The notes below the pieces were generated by a model that ran no database searches, had not been told where the DNA came from, and saw only the letters and a list, made by a program, of their open reading frames with translations. The position numbers and the translations under genes were made by a program. Source: CAZPUI01 sp964415525 (GTDB taxonomy: Bacteria; Acidobacteriota; Holophagae; Holophagales; Holophagaceae). Taken from it: 56,967 nucleotides of DNA. How positions within the stretch are numbered: position 1 is the stretch's first letter; the number at the start of each line of letters is the position of its first letter. The stretch lies in assembly GCA_964415525.1 (NCBI GenBank), contig CAYQAS010000012.1, forward strand, positions 1 to 56,967, written 5' to 3'. Shown here one piece after another: positions 39,430 through 48,518 of this stretch.

Positions 39430-40692
39430 CTACTCATAGCGCAGCGCCTCCATCGGGCTCTGGCGGCTGGCTTTCCAGGCGGGGTAGAGGGCGAACAGGA
39501 AGCCGGTGACGCCGGCCAGGAGGAACGCGGCGATGAAACTGGTGGGCTGGACGTAGAGGGGCACGGCGAGGCTCTTGCAGATGACCCAGCTGAAGGCCAT
39601 GCCGAGGCCGAGGCCGACGGCGGCGCCCAGGGCGGTGAGGATCAGGGCCTCAGTCATGAACTCCTTGAAGACCTCCCGGCCGGAGGCGCCGATGGCCATC
39701 TTGACGCCGACTTCCCGTACCCGCTCCTTGAGGCTGGAGAGCTGGATGTTGACGTTCACTAAGCCGCCGCCCACGAGGGCGAGGATGCCGGAGAGCATGA
39801 AGATGGCGTTGTAGGCGTCGCCCTGGCTCTGCTGGCGCTTGATGCGGCGGGCCACGTCGTCGAGGCGGAAGTCTTCCTGCTGACGGTGGTTGTCCTTCAG
39901 CACGACGCTCAGGCTGTCGGAGAACCGCTTCATTACGTTCAGGTCGGGGATGCGGAAGACCATGCGGTCGAGGCGCTGATACTGGTCGCCCTGGAGCCGT
40001 TCCTGCACGAAAGTGGCGGGCACGGCGATGGACCGGTTCATGCGACGGAAGATGTTCCGGTCGCCTTCGCGGAAGCGGAAGACCCGCTCGCGCAGCACGC
40101 CGACGACCTTCACGGGGGTCTTTCCGATGGTGAGCACTTCGCCCAAGGCGTTGCCGCCGGGGAAGAAGGTGGCTGCGGCTTCCGAGCCCAGGATGGCCAC
40201 TGGTGCGGCGGAGGCGAGGTCTTCGTTGGCCAGGAGCCTTCCCTGGTCCAGGGTGAAGCCGTCGATGAGTGCGGAGTCCGTGCCCGCGCCGGTGATCTGC
40301 CGCTCCTGGTCCGCTTGGGAACTGCGCACCCGGGCTCGGGCGAATTTCAGCGTGCTCACGCCCTGGATGGTCTTGGCGTCGATGGCGGTGCCTTCATCTG
40401 CATCCTGCAGGCGCAGGCCCAAATTGGCCCGCTGAAGGGCGCTGGGATTGCCTTCCTTCACGACGCCTGCGGGCTGGACGTTGAGCTTGTCCAGGCCGCC
40501 CATCTTCACGAACAGTTCGCTGGAGCGCTTTCGTTGGCTATCGGTGATGGAAAAGCCGCCCATGACCGCCGCCACGCCCAGGATGACGCCCAGGGTCTGG
40601 AGGGTGGAGCGGCCGAGGTTCTCCCGGATCTCCACCCAGCAGCCGAAGATCCGCTCTCGGAAGGCCCCGCTGAAAAACGCGCGCCGGGCCAT
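39430..40692 (-). CDS. ABC transporter permease, MacB/FtsX type (first permease of the operon)
   Basis: The 420-residue protein has the MacB topology: a first membrane segment (ENLGRSTLQTLGVILGVAAVMGG, about 20-45), a periplasmic domain, and three C-terminal membrane segments with RVREVGVKMAIGASGREVFKEF. It differs clearly from the second permease in sequence but has the same layout. ATG 40692 was chosen because it lies 1 base after the ATPase stop and matches the family N-terminus. Confidence 0.9.
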   Translation of the reverse strand: MARRAFFSGAFRERIFGCWVEIRENLGRSTLQTLGVILGVAAVMGGFSITDSQRKRSSELFVKMGGLDKLNVQPAGVVKEGNPSALQRANLGLRLQDADEGTAIDAKTIQGVSTLKFARARVRSSQADQERQITGAGTDSALIDGFTLDQGRLLANEDLASAAPVAILGSEAAATFFPGGNALGEVLTIGKTPVKVVGVLRERVFRFREGDRNIFRRMNRSIAVPATFVQERLQGDQYQRLDRMVFRIPDLNVMKRFSDSLSVVLKDNHRQQEDFRLDDVARRIKRQQSQGDAYNAIFMLSGILALVGGGLVNVNIQLSSLKERVREVGVKMAIGASGREVFKEFMTEALILTALGAAVGLGLGMAFSWVICKSLAVPLYVQPTSFIAAFLLAGVTGFLFALYPAWKASRQSPMEALRYE

Positions 40693-40693
40693 G

Positions 40694-41383
40694 TCAGTGC
40701 TCCAGATTGTCGGCGGCGGTGATGAGGCCGTCTTTGAGCACCACCCGGCGCTCTGCCTGGGCGGCAATGGTGGGGTCGTGGGTCACCAGGATCACGGTGT
40801 TGCCCTGCTTGTTCAGGTCGCGGAAGAGGTCGAGAACTTCCGCGCCGGTCTTGGAATCAAGGGCACCCGTGGGTTCGTCCGCCAGCAGCACGGCGGGATT
40901 GTTGGCCAGGGCGCGGGCTACGGCCACGCGTTGACGCTGGCCACCGCTCAGCTGCCCCGGAAGCACATGAGCCTTGTCGGGGATGCCCACCTTGTCGAGC
41001 AGCTCGAGGGCACGCATCCGGCGCTCCCTGCGACCGACGCCGGCATAGAGCATGGGCAGCTCGATGTTGCGCAAGACGGAAGCCTTGGGCAGCAGGTTGT
41101 ACTGCTGGAAGATGAATCCGATGCGCGTGTTGCGGATGTGCGCCAACTCCGCGCCGGAAAGGCCCTGCACTTCGCGGCCGTCCAGGCTGTAGCGCCCGTC
41201 CGAGGGACGATCAAGGCAACCGATGATGGCCATGAGGGTGGACTTGCCGGAGCCAGAAGGCCCGATGAGCGCCAGGAACTCGCCCTGCTCCACTTTCATG
41301 TCGATGCCCCGCAGCGCGTGCACCGCCGTGCCGTTGGCGCCGAACACCTTGGTCAGGCCGGTGGTTTCAATCACGTAAGACAT
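40694..41383 (-). CDS. ABC transporter ATPase, MacB/LolD type
   Basis: The 229-residue ATPase has Walker A GPSGSGKST (about 41-49), the Q-loop FIFQQYNLLP, signature LSGGQRQRVAVARAL, Walker B VLLADEPTGALD and the switch His in LVTHDP. This is the LolD/MacB/FtsE class that drives mechanotransmission. The ATG at 41383 has GGAG 6 bases upstream; the GTG codon just before it is less well spaced. It lies between the adaptor and the two permeases, so the operon probably exports a peptide, lipid or small molecule across the envelope. Confidence 0.93.
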   Translation of the reverse strand: MSYVIETTGLTKVFGANGTAVHALRGIDMKVEQGEFLALIGPSGSGKSTLMAIIGCLDRPSDGRYSLDGREVQGLSGAELAHIRNTRIGFIFQQYNLLPKASVLRNIELPMLYAGVGRRERRMRALELLDKVGIPDKAHVLPGQLSGGQRQRVAVARALANNPAVLLADEPTGALDSKTGAEVLDLFRDLNKQGNTVILVTHDPTIAAQAERRVVLKDGLITAADNLEH

Positions 41384-41495
41384 CACTCACTCCGTGTGCG
41401 AAGGGTCTGGAAGTCGGGAAGAAAGGCCAGGGGCGGCGTCGAAGGCGTCCTGCCGACGTCTTCTGGAGTCGCTCGCCCCTGGATCCTGATCCCTG

Positions 41496-42710
41496 CTACA
41501 GGTCCTCATCCTTCTCGACCTTCTTGCGGGTGGGATCTTCCAAGCAGACGCGATCGCCCTTGGTGAGGCCGCCGAGGATCTCGACGCGCTCCAAGGTGGC
41601 GATGCCCGCCTTAACGGGGATGATGTCGAAGTAGGTCTTCCAGTTCTCGCTCAGCCACACGAACTTGCTGCGGCCGTTCAGGGATTCCTTGGCCTTGGCC
41701 ATGGCCTCAGGCGAAAGATCCTTCTTCATCCGGTAGACGACCACTTGGCCATCGCGGCGCTGCAGGGCCTCCAGGGGCACGGAGAGGGCCTTTTCGCGGC
41801 GGTCGCCGAGGATCTCCACGTTGGCGCTCATGCCGGTGCGGAAGACCTCGGACAGCTCATCCATCGTCACTTCCACTTCGAAGACCTTGATCTTCTCCAG
41901 CACCTTGGCGGCGGGGCTCACGAAGCGCACCTTGCCGGTGAACGTCCGCTGCGGGAAGGCGTCGAGGCCGATGCGCACGGCCTGTCCCACCTTGACCTTG
42001 GCGATGTCGACCTCGTTGAGGTTCACGCGGATGATCAGGCTCTTGAGGTCGGCCACGGTGAATACGACCGTGCCGCTGTTGAAGCTGGAGACGCCGCTGG
42101 TGATGGTGTCGCCGAGTTCCACGCCCTTCTTGATCGCGACGCCATTCATGGGGGCGGTGACGCGGGCGATCTGGGTGGTGGCATTGCCGCTGATGGGAAT
42201 GCCCCGGGACTCAACGATCTGGTATGCCAACTCCGCGCTCTTGTAAGTCTCATTCGCTAGGTCGCGGGTGGTCTTGGCGCCGCGGAAGGCGGATTCGCTG
42301 ATGAGACCCGCCTGGAAGAGGGCCTGCTGCTGTGTGAAATCCTTCTCGGCATTCAGGTAGCTGACCTTGGCCTGGCTGAGGCCGCCCTTCACGTTGGAGA
42401 GACTCTGGGCCTGGTTCACGTCCGGCTCGACTTCCGCCAGCACGTCCCCCGCCTTGACCTCGGCACCTTCGCGGATGCGCAGACCGACGATCTTGCCGCT
42501 GACGGTGGACTTCACGTCCACCTTGACGTAGGGATCCACGGTGCCCACTTCGCGGACGCTGACCTGGAGATCCTCCACTTGCGTCTCGCCGAGCCGGAAG
42601 GGCGTGTCCGAGGCATTCTTAGGCTTCTGGCCGTTCGAGGCCTTGGCCGCGATCAGGGTTCCGAGAAGGGCAACACCCACCACCCCACCGATCCACCAGC
42701 GCTTCTTCAT
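41496..42710 (-). CDS. HlyD/MacA-type periplasmic adaptor protein
   Basis: The 404-residue protein has an N-terminal membrane anchor (about 5-23), a lipoyl-like domain (GTVDPYVKVDVKSTVSGKI, about 67-85), a coiled-coil hairpin (about 105-185), a beta-barrel and a membrane-proximal domain. It would link the ABC permeases to an outer-membrane channel, as MacA does. No TolC-like gene is in the window. AGGAGG lies 6 bases before ATG 42710. It is the first gene of the export operon. Confidence 0.9.
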   Translation of the reverse strand: MKKRWWIGGVVGVALLGTLIAAKASNGQKPKNASDTPFRLGETQVEDLQVSVREVGTVDPYVKVDVKSTVSGKIVGLRIREGAEVKAGDVLAEVEPDVNQAQSLSNVKGGLSQAKVSYLNAEKDFTQQQALFQAGLISESAFRGAKTTRDLANETYKSAELAYQIVESRGIPISGNATTQIARVTAPMNGVAIKKGVELGDTITSGVSSFNSGTVVFTVADLKSLIIRVNLNEVDIAKVKVGQAVRIGLDAFPQRTFTGKVRFVSPAAKVLEKIKVFEVEVTMDELSEVFRTGMSANVEILGDRREKALSVPLEALQRRDGQVVVYRMKKDLSPEAMAKAKESLNGRSKFVWLSENWKTYFDIIPVKAGIATLERVEILGGLTKGDRVCLEDPTRKKVEKDEDL

Positions 42711-42872
42711 GGATGCCCTCCTGTCATGACGCTCGATTGTCAACGTCGTGCCTTACGGGCTGATGATGGGCTGCGTTTATGGGCAGGGACGGCCCATTCG
42801 GCGAGGGCAGGGTGGGCACCGGTGAACGCCGGAATGCGTCGGACGCGACATTCGCCGGTGGTCCTGAAACGA

Positions 42873-42899
42873 GGAAGCCCCGCGCGAGGCGGGGCTTCC
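42873..42899 (-). terminator. Terminator of acetate kinase
   Basis: A perfect 11-bp stem GGAAGCCCCGC/GCGGGGCTTCC with a 5-base loop lies 15 bases past the ackA stop. On the minus strand it is followed by TCGTTTC. Confidence 0.7.
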
Positions 42900-42914
42900 G
42901 TGATTTCAGCGGAG

Positions 42915-44102
42915 TTAGTTGCTCTTGGCGAGGGCCAGGGTGTCGCGGGCGATCATCAACTCTTCGTTGGTGGGGATCACGCACACGGCCACGCGGGAAT
43001 CCGGCGTGGAAATCAGGCGCTCGTTCTTGCTGCGGGTGTTGTTGGCGACGGTGTCGATCTTCACGCCCATGAATTCGAGGCGCTTGCACACCCACTCACG
43101 GATGAGAGGGCCGTTCTCGCCAATGCCGGCGGTGAACGTGATGGCATCCACTCCGCTCATGGCGGCAGCGTAGCCACCGACATACTTCAGGACGCCGTAG
43201 CTGAGCACATCCAGGGTCAGGCGGCTGCGGTCGCGGGTCGCGTAGGTGTCCTCGCTCTCGCGGCAGTCGCTGGAGAGGCCGGAGATGCCGAGCAGGCCGG
43301 ACTGCTTGTTCAGCAGGTTGTTGAGCCCCTTCACGTCGAGGTTCTTCTTCTCCATGACGGTGATGAGGGCGCCGGCGTCCACATTGCCGCAGCGGGTGCC
43401 CATGATCACGCCTTCCAGGGGGGTGAGGCCCATGGAGGTGTCGACGCTCTGGCCGCGGTCCACGGCGCAGATGGAGCTGCCGTTGCCGAGGTGGCAGGTG
43501 ATGATCTTGAGGTCCTCGACCTTCTTGCCGAGCAGGTTGGCGGTGCGCTGGGCGACGAAGTTGTGGCTGGTGCCGTGGAATCCGTAGCGGCGAATGCCCA
43601 GCTCCTGGCAGAGGTCGTAGGGCAGGCCGTAGGTGTAGGCGTAGTCCGGCATGCTCTGGTGGAAGGCGGTGTCGAACACTGCCACCTGGGGCTTGCCGGG
43701 GAACATCTCCTGGGCGGTCTTGATGCCCATGGCGTTCGCGGGGTTGTGCAGGGGGGCGTAGAAGGCCAGCTCTTCGATCTCGTGCAGGATCTCAGGGGTG
43801 ACGAGGGCGGAGCCCTTGAAGTTCGGACCGCCGTGGGCGACGCGGTGGCCGACGGCGTCCACTTCGCGACCGCCGGTGAGGACGGTCTTATGGAGCTGCT
43901 CGAGGATCGCGGTGAGGGCCACCTTGTGGTCCTTCATCTCGATCTCCATGCGGCCCTTCTCGCCCTGGATCACCCAGCGGATGAAGCCCTCGCTGATCCC
44001 GATGCGCTCGGCAATGCCGTCCGCGAGGGATTCCTCGGTGGACATGTCGATGACATTGAACTTGAGGGACGACGATCCCGCATTCAGACAGAGAACGAGC
44101 AT
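42915..44102 (-). CDS. ackA: Acetate kinase
   Basis: AckA converts acetyl phosphate and ADP to acetate and ATP, or the reverse, at the end of acetate fermentation or the start of acetate use. The 395-residue protein begins LVLCLNAGSSSLKF. It has the acetate/phosphate-binding HRVAHGGPNF and GFHGTSHNFV segments, the ATPase-core motif HLGNGSS, and GGVDAITFTAGIGEN-type closing motifs (here GVDAITFTAGIGENG). Length is normal. AAGGAG precedes ATG 44102 by 6 bases. The partner gene pta is not adjacent. Confidence 0.96.
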   Translation of the reverse strand: MLVLCLNAGSSSLKFNVIDMSTEESLADGIAERIGISEGFIRWVIQGEKGRMEIEMKDHKVALTAILEQLHKTVLTGGREVDAVGHRVAHGGPNFKGSALVTPEILHEIEELAFYAPLHNPANAMGIKTAQEMFPGKPQVAVFDTAFHQSMPDYAYTYGLPYDLCQELGIRRYGFHGTSHNFVAQRTANLLGKKVEDLKIITCHLGNGSSICAVDRGQSVDTSMGLTPLEGVIMGTRCGNVDAGALITVMEKKNLDVKGLNNLLNKQSGLLGISGLSSDCRESEDTYATRDRSRLTLDVLSYGVLKYVGGYAAAMSGVDAITFTAGIGENGPLIREWVCKRLEFMGVKIDTVANNTRSKNERLISTPDSRVAVCVIPTNEELMIARDTLALAKSN

Positions 44103-44155
44103 GGCGAACTCCTTTCGCATTGTGAGGCACCCGCCCAGGCCAGGGCTCACGCCGA

Positions 44156-45022
44156 TTATCGCAAAGAACGCGTCTGTTTCTGCGTGCGCAAGCACACATC
44201 TTCCATTGGGCAAGTGTCACAGATTTGTGTGGATGCGTTCGCTGGACAGTCTCCGAGGATCCCTAAATGCGCCAGGGCGAAGTCGTACCGCAAAGGATCA
44301 CTTGGGTGAAGGGAACGGAGCGAATGGGTGATGTCCTTGGCCATCTTTCCGTCCATTGTTTTACGATTCGTAAGGCCGAACTGGATACCGAACCGCGCCA
44401 CATGGGTGTCCAGCGGAATGATCAGTTCGGCGGGGTCCAGCCGGGTCCAGAGACCCAGATCCGGCCACTCGGTCCGGACCATCCACCGCAAGTGCATGCG
44501 CCAACGCTTGCAAGCAGACCCGCTGGCGGGATCGGGCAGGGTGAACCACAGACCGGCGGTGTCCGGCAGATCCCGTCGCAGACGTTGGACGAGTCTGGAC
44601 AGCTGGTCATCCAGGGGACCGCCTGCGAGATGGGGTTCAACGCCCGCATGGTCGGTCTCCGCATCCAGCATCCTCCATGCGAGCAGCCATTCGACGAGAT
44701 CGGAGGCGGTGTGGAAACGCCACACCCAGCCCTTCAGTGCCTCCTGAATCGCCTCCCGGCCCTCCGACTCGGACCGCTCTCGCAGCCAGCGCGCGGGCGT
44801 CGCGCCAAGCGGTTCAAGGGCCCTCCGGATGGCGGAGAGCATGGGGGCCACGCGGCCGTAGGCCAGATGGGCGGCGACCCAGGCGGCCACTTCCCGGTCC
44901 ATGGGTGCCGTGTATCCGTGCGGGATGGCGATGGGATCCATCTCCAGAGCCCGCTGGCTGGCGTAGCGCGCCACGAGCGCCTCCAGGCCGACGAAGAGGG
45001 CATCGCACCTGGTGGCGTCCAT
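44156..45022 (-). CDS. DUF2400/TIGR02757 family protein, endonuclease III-like with Fe-S cysteines
   Basis: The 288-residue protein matches the DUF2400 family, whose biochemical role is unknown. Hallmarks are MDPIAIPHGY, DREVAAWVAAHLAYGRV, PLDTHVARFG and a C-terminal RYDFALAHLGI. It ends in Cys-x8-Cys-x2-Cys-x5-Cys (GDCP ... CDTCPMEDVC), which resembles the 4Fe-4S loop of endonuclease III and MutY. The HhH-like core is consistent with a DNA repair or nuclease relative. It starts 7 bases after the TonB receptor stop on the same strand, so the two are probably co-transcribed. Confidence 0.82.
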   Translation of the reverse strand: MDATRCDALFVGLEALVARYASQRALEMDPIAIPHGYTAPMDREVAAWVAAHLAYGRVAPMLSAIRRALEPLGATPARWLRERSESEGREAIQEALKGWVWRFHTASDLVEWLLAWRMLDAETDHAGVEPHLAGGPLDDQLSRLVQRLRRDLPDTAGLWFTLPDPASGSACKRWRMHLRWMVRTEWPDLGLWTRLDPAELIIPLDTHVARFGIQFGLTNRKTMDGKMAKDITHSLRSLHPSDPLRYDFALAHLGILGDCPANASTQICDTCPMEDVCLRTQKQTRSLR

Positions 45023-45029
45023 GGTCTGA

Positions 45030-47786
45030 CTAGAACGAGATGCGCAGGCTGCCCTGATAACCGCGGGGCTGCTGCACATTGCCGGGAGTGAAGGCACCTC
45101 CGACGTTGCTGATGGCGGTCATGGGCTGGCTGTTCAGCGCGTTGAATACGTCCAGGGACGCACGGTAGCTGAGGCGGCCGAATATCCAGGTTCCTGCGAG
45201 GCTCAGGTCCAGGCTGCTCACCCAGGGCAGCTCGCATTCGCCGCGGTTGGAGCCGGGCGCCAGGACGTTGGAGCCGGACACCACCAGCAGCGGGCTGTAG
45301 CGCAGGCCATTGCGTCGCGTATAGAAGCCCGACAACTCCAAGTGTGAAGTCAGCTGGGCGCTGCCGAAGGCCTTCAATGCATGCTTTACCGACTCGTTCA
45401 GCGGGCCACTGTACTGGGGCAGACGGTAGTCCTCCCGCAGGCTGGGGATCTGCGCGAAGGTCGTGTTCTTGCCGGTGGCGGAGGCGACCGCACCGACTTC
45501 GCTGTTGCCCCGGAGATCACCGTGGCTCCAGCTCATCTGGAATCGGTGACCCCCCTCAAAGCGCCGGTGCAGGGTGAGGTCGTAGCCGTTGAACGTGCGC
45601 TCCAACCCCGGCAGGTTGGCGATGATCTTCTTGCCCGCACTGGCGTTGGCTGCAGCGTTCAATTCGGGCAGGTAGCCCCAGGCGGGGTCATAGGTGTCGA
45701 CAAGGTCCTTCATGGTCTTGCGTGTGAACACCGCCTCTAATATCCATTCCCCGAGACCTGGAATCCGCTGAAGCCGCTCGAAACCGGCCTGGACAAGGTC
45801 GGTGCGGGGTGCATTCAAGTCCCCAAGCGCGATGTTCCTCACGCCCTGGGTGCCGCTGCGCTTGTACGTGCGCCAATCCTGGAGGCTGGGAATCCACACC
45901 TGAGTCTGCTGGGCGGGGCCGCCGGTCGTGGCGCCGGCGCTGGTGAGGTTGCCGGCGGTGATGGGGCTGTAGATCTGGCCGTAGTAGGCGAACAGGCGGT
46001 TGCGGCCGTCATCCCTCGGATCCCAGGAGAGACCGAATCGCGGGCTGATCAGCGTCTGGCTGTAAAGCTGCTGCCCTGTCTCGCCATCGAGGGAGACACG
46101 ATCCACCCGCAGGCCAAGGTTGAACGTCAGCCCCTTGGCGGCCTGCCAGTCGTCCTGGGCAAAGAGGCCGAGGGTGCGCTGGATCAGCGGCGAACCGTAT
46201 TCAGCCGTGTCCGAGAGTGTGCGCTGGTAGAGAAAGCTCGTGCGGCCCCCCACCAGCTGGCCGGACACGGGGCTAGGGGTGACCAGGCTGTCGCCCGCGG
46301 CATAGTTGAAGCTGGAACCCCAGTACGCGGTCAGACCCGTGCGGATGGCGGTGATGTCGCCCGCCGCCGGCCCCTTGCCGCCGGAGGCGCGATCGACGAA
46401 GCCCAGGCCCAAGCTGGGACGGCGGAAGGCGGAGGTGAACCGAGCCTGCAGCCCCTGGAAGCCGGTCTTGATCTGGTGTTCCCCGGCTGAGATGGAGAGT
46501 TCGCTACGGAGGTTCAGGTTGCGGATCTTTTCCAGACGTTCTTCCGAATAGGCGCCGAAGGTTTCCTTGCCCGGGGCATCCAGCTGACTGCGGAACGGCC
46601 CGGCCTCCGGGGACATGGGGGACCAGTGGAAATCCGTGCGGTGCAGGCCCAGCGTGTTTTCCAGGGCCAAGGCGGCACCCAGGGTGACGTTGTGCTTCAG
46701 TAGGAAGCTATTGCCACCGCGGGTGCGCATGGCCATCTGCTCATCCTTGAGCGCGCTGTCCCCGGCGGTATCGAAGCGGTGCTGGGTGACGGGATCGCCA
46801 AACCAGGACAGTTCGAGACGCTGGTCCGGCGTGGGAAGCCAGGTCAATTTGGTGAACCGGTAAACGCGATCCTCCACCTGGCTGCGGGTCCGCGGAGCAC
46901 CGCCCAGCGGGGTGACGTTCTCCCAGTCCAGGCTCAGCATCTGGCGGTTGAAGGCGGCGAAGAAGAAGAGCCGGTCCTGGATAAGCGGGCCACCGAGGGA
47001 GAACCCCCATTCACTGCCGTCGGTGGGGCGCTCCTCGGGGAAATTGGCTTTGCCAGCCTCGGGCCGACTGTTGAGGCTGCGGTTGATGCGGCTGCCGAAG
47101 AGGGCACCCTGGAAGGTGTTGGTGCCGCTCTTGGTGACCATGCTGAAGACACCGCCCGAGGCGAATCCGATCTCGGCCTTGTGCCCGCCGGTGGTGACCG
47201 TCTGGCTCTCCAGGATCTCGCTGGAGAGGTTCATCCCGAACCGGCCGGTGGAGCTGAGGTTCGTCATCATGCCATCCACCAGGAAGGCGTTGGCATCCAG
47301 CATGGAACCCAGGACCACCGGCTCGGGCTTGCCGCTCGGGCTGAGGCCGGGGACGAGGGCGGCCTGCTCCACGTAGCGGTGGGGGGCGCCGGGCAGACGG
47401 ACGAGATCGAGGGCCGTCAACGTCGTCTGCACCGCCACGGAGCTGCGTTCGGTGCGAAGCGGTGACGCTTCCACCTGAACGACTGCGGAGGCCGGAGAGC
47501 CCACGATGGTCAGCACGGCCCGCTCATCGGCCTTGAGGATTACGTCGCGTCCCTGGATCCGGTAGCGTCCCGGCAGGAGGCCGAACACGGTGACGCGGCC
47601 GTTCAGGTCGGTGCGCACCGAGCGGGACCAGGCATGTTCCAGGGATTCGATGCGGGCCTCCTGCTGTGGGCGGGCACGGCGGGCCTCATCTAGCAGGGTC
47701 AACTGCAATGACGCCGTTGTCTGGGCGGAAAGACCCGCCGCGAGGCAGAAGAGAAGGGGGGTCGAGGCGCGCAGGTTACCGAACAT
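45030..47786 (-). CDS. TonB-dependent receptor with carboxypeptidase-regulatory-like N-terminal domain
   Basis: The 918-residue outer-membrane protein has a signal peptide (about 1-21). An Ig-like carboxypeptidase-regulatory domain follows (about 22-105: LQLTLLDEARR ... DLNGRVTVFGLLPGRYRI), then a plug domain (about 110-230, with FLVDGMMTNLSS and GFASGGVFSMVTKSGTN) and a long beta-barrel ending in Phe (RISF). This is the Oar-like receptor type expanded in Acidobacteriota, where ligands are mostly unknown. A GGAGA ribosome site precedes the ATG. No siderophore or sugar genes flank it. Confidence 0.92.
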   Translation of the reverse strand: MFGNLRASTPLLFCLAAGLSAQTTASLQLTLLDEARRARPQQEARIESLEHAWSRSVRTDLNGRVTVFGLLPGRYRIQGRDVILKADERAVLTIVGSPASAVVQVEASPLRTERSSVAVQTTLTALDLVRLPGAPHRYVEQAALVPGLSPSGKPEPVVLGSMLDANAFLVDGMMTNLSSTGRFGMNLSSEILESQTVTTGGHKAEIGFASGGVFSMVTKSGTNTFQGALFGSRINRSLNSRPEAGKANFPEERPTDGSEWGFSLGGPLIQDRLFFFAAFNRQMLSLDWENVTPLGGAPRTRSQVEDRVYRFTKLTWLPTPDQRLELSWFGDPVTQHRFDTAGDSALKDEQMAMRTRGGNSFLLKHNVTLGAALALENTLGLHRTDFHWSPMSPEAGPFRSQLDAPGKETFGAYSEERLEKIRNLNLRSELSISAGEHQIKTGFQGLQARFTSAFRRPSLGLGFVDRASGGKGPAAGDITAIRTGLTAYWGSSFNYAAGDSLVTPSPVSGQLVGGRTSFLYQRTLSDTAEYGSPLIQRTLGLFAQDDWQAAKGLTFNLGLRVDRVSLDGETGQQLYSQTLISPRFGLSWDPRDDGRNRLFAYYGQIYSPITAGNLTSAGATTGGPAQQTQVWIPSLQDWRTYKRSGTQGVRNIALGDLNAPRTDLVQAGFERLQRIPGLGEWILEAVFTRKTMKDLVDTYDPAWGYLPELNAAANASAGKKIIANLPGLERTFNGYDLTLHRRFEGGHRFQMSWSHGDLRGNSEVGAVASATGKNTTFAQIPSLREDYRLPQYSGPLNESVKHALKAFGSAQLTSHLELSGFYTRRNGLRYSPLLVVSGSNVLAPGSNRGECELPWVSSLDLSLAGTWIFGRLSYRASLDVFNALNSQPMTAISNVGGAFTPGNVQQPRGYQGSLRISF

Positions 47787-47844
47787 TTACAGATCTCCAA
47801 CATCTCACCTTAGGATGCGGAGCCTGCACCATCCAAGCCCCGTC

Positions 47845-48444
47845 TCAGATCCTGGGGATCTTGGCCGTGGCCGTGCGGTCGGCAAAGGTGAGCTGGGCGC
47901 CCAGGGACTCGGCGAGCTGGAGCGCCCAGCGGGAAGTCACGTCCCGGGAGCGCACGGCCTGTGGATCGAGGCTCTCCGCCAGGGTTGACACAGGATTCCA
48001 GGCGATCTGCCAACCGAGGGCATCGGCCTTGAATCGCAACTGGAGCCTGCCGCCTTGCACATAAGGGAGGAGCACGCGGGTGATGGCGTGGGTGTAGTCC
48101 CGGAGGAGGTCGCCTGGCCAGCGATCCAATGCAGGATCGCCCTCATACACAAGCTCGAACGTGCAGCGGAATATGGCCGTGAGCGGGGTCAACAGGTGCT
48201 GCAGATGGGCCCGCCATTCCGCGCCGGATTCGGAACCGGGCTCTGGAAGCGTTCCAAGCGTCAGATGGCGGGAGCGTCCGAGGATGGTCATCCCATCCGA
48301 AAGCACGCTTTCCAGGCGACCACGTTCCAGCGGGGAGAGTGGTTGGGCAGGGTCGCTGAGGTCGAGGATGCCCTGGGCGCCGCTGAGGCAGTTGGCCAGA
48401 TCGTGAATCGTGGCCCGAATCAACGCCTCGGCGTATTGGTCCAT
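47845..48444 (-). CDS. Histidine-kinase-like/histidine-phosphotransferase-like protein
   Basis: The 199-residue cytosolic protein begins MDQYAEALIRATIHDLANCL. The His14-Asp-x2-Asn pattern is that of a dimerisation/phosphoacceptor helix, as in HisKA_2 or ChpT-like phosphotransferases. A second helix (about 35-65) and a smaller alpha/beta C-terminal region (about 95-195, ATPase-like but without clear N, G1 or G2 boxes) follow. It may receive and pass phosphoryl groups, or be a degenerate kinase. GGGAGG lies 7 bases before ATG 48444. It is divergent from the MshEN gene. Confidence 0.6.
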   Translation of the reverse strand: MDQYAEALIRATIHDLANCLSGAQGILDLSDPAQPLSPLERGRLESVLSDGMTILGRSRHLTLGTLPEPGSESGAEWRAHLQHLLTPLTAIFRCTFELVYEGDPALDRWPGDLLRDYTHAITRVLLPYVQGGRLQLRFKADALGWQIAWNPVSTLAESLDPQAVRSRDVTSRWALQLAESLGAQLTFADRTATAKIPRI

Positions 48445-48518
48445 CTGGGTGCCTCCCGCATTACGAATTTTGGAGTTAGACTTCTCCGCAATCATAGACC
48501 TCGAAAGGTGCGTGACCA

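Noticed and set aside
42579..44309. 576-codon open frame on the + strand opposite acetate kinase
   Set aside because: It is antisense to ackA, which is unmistakable.
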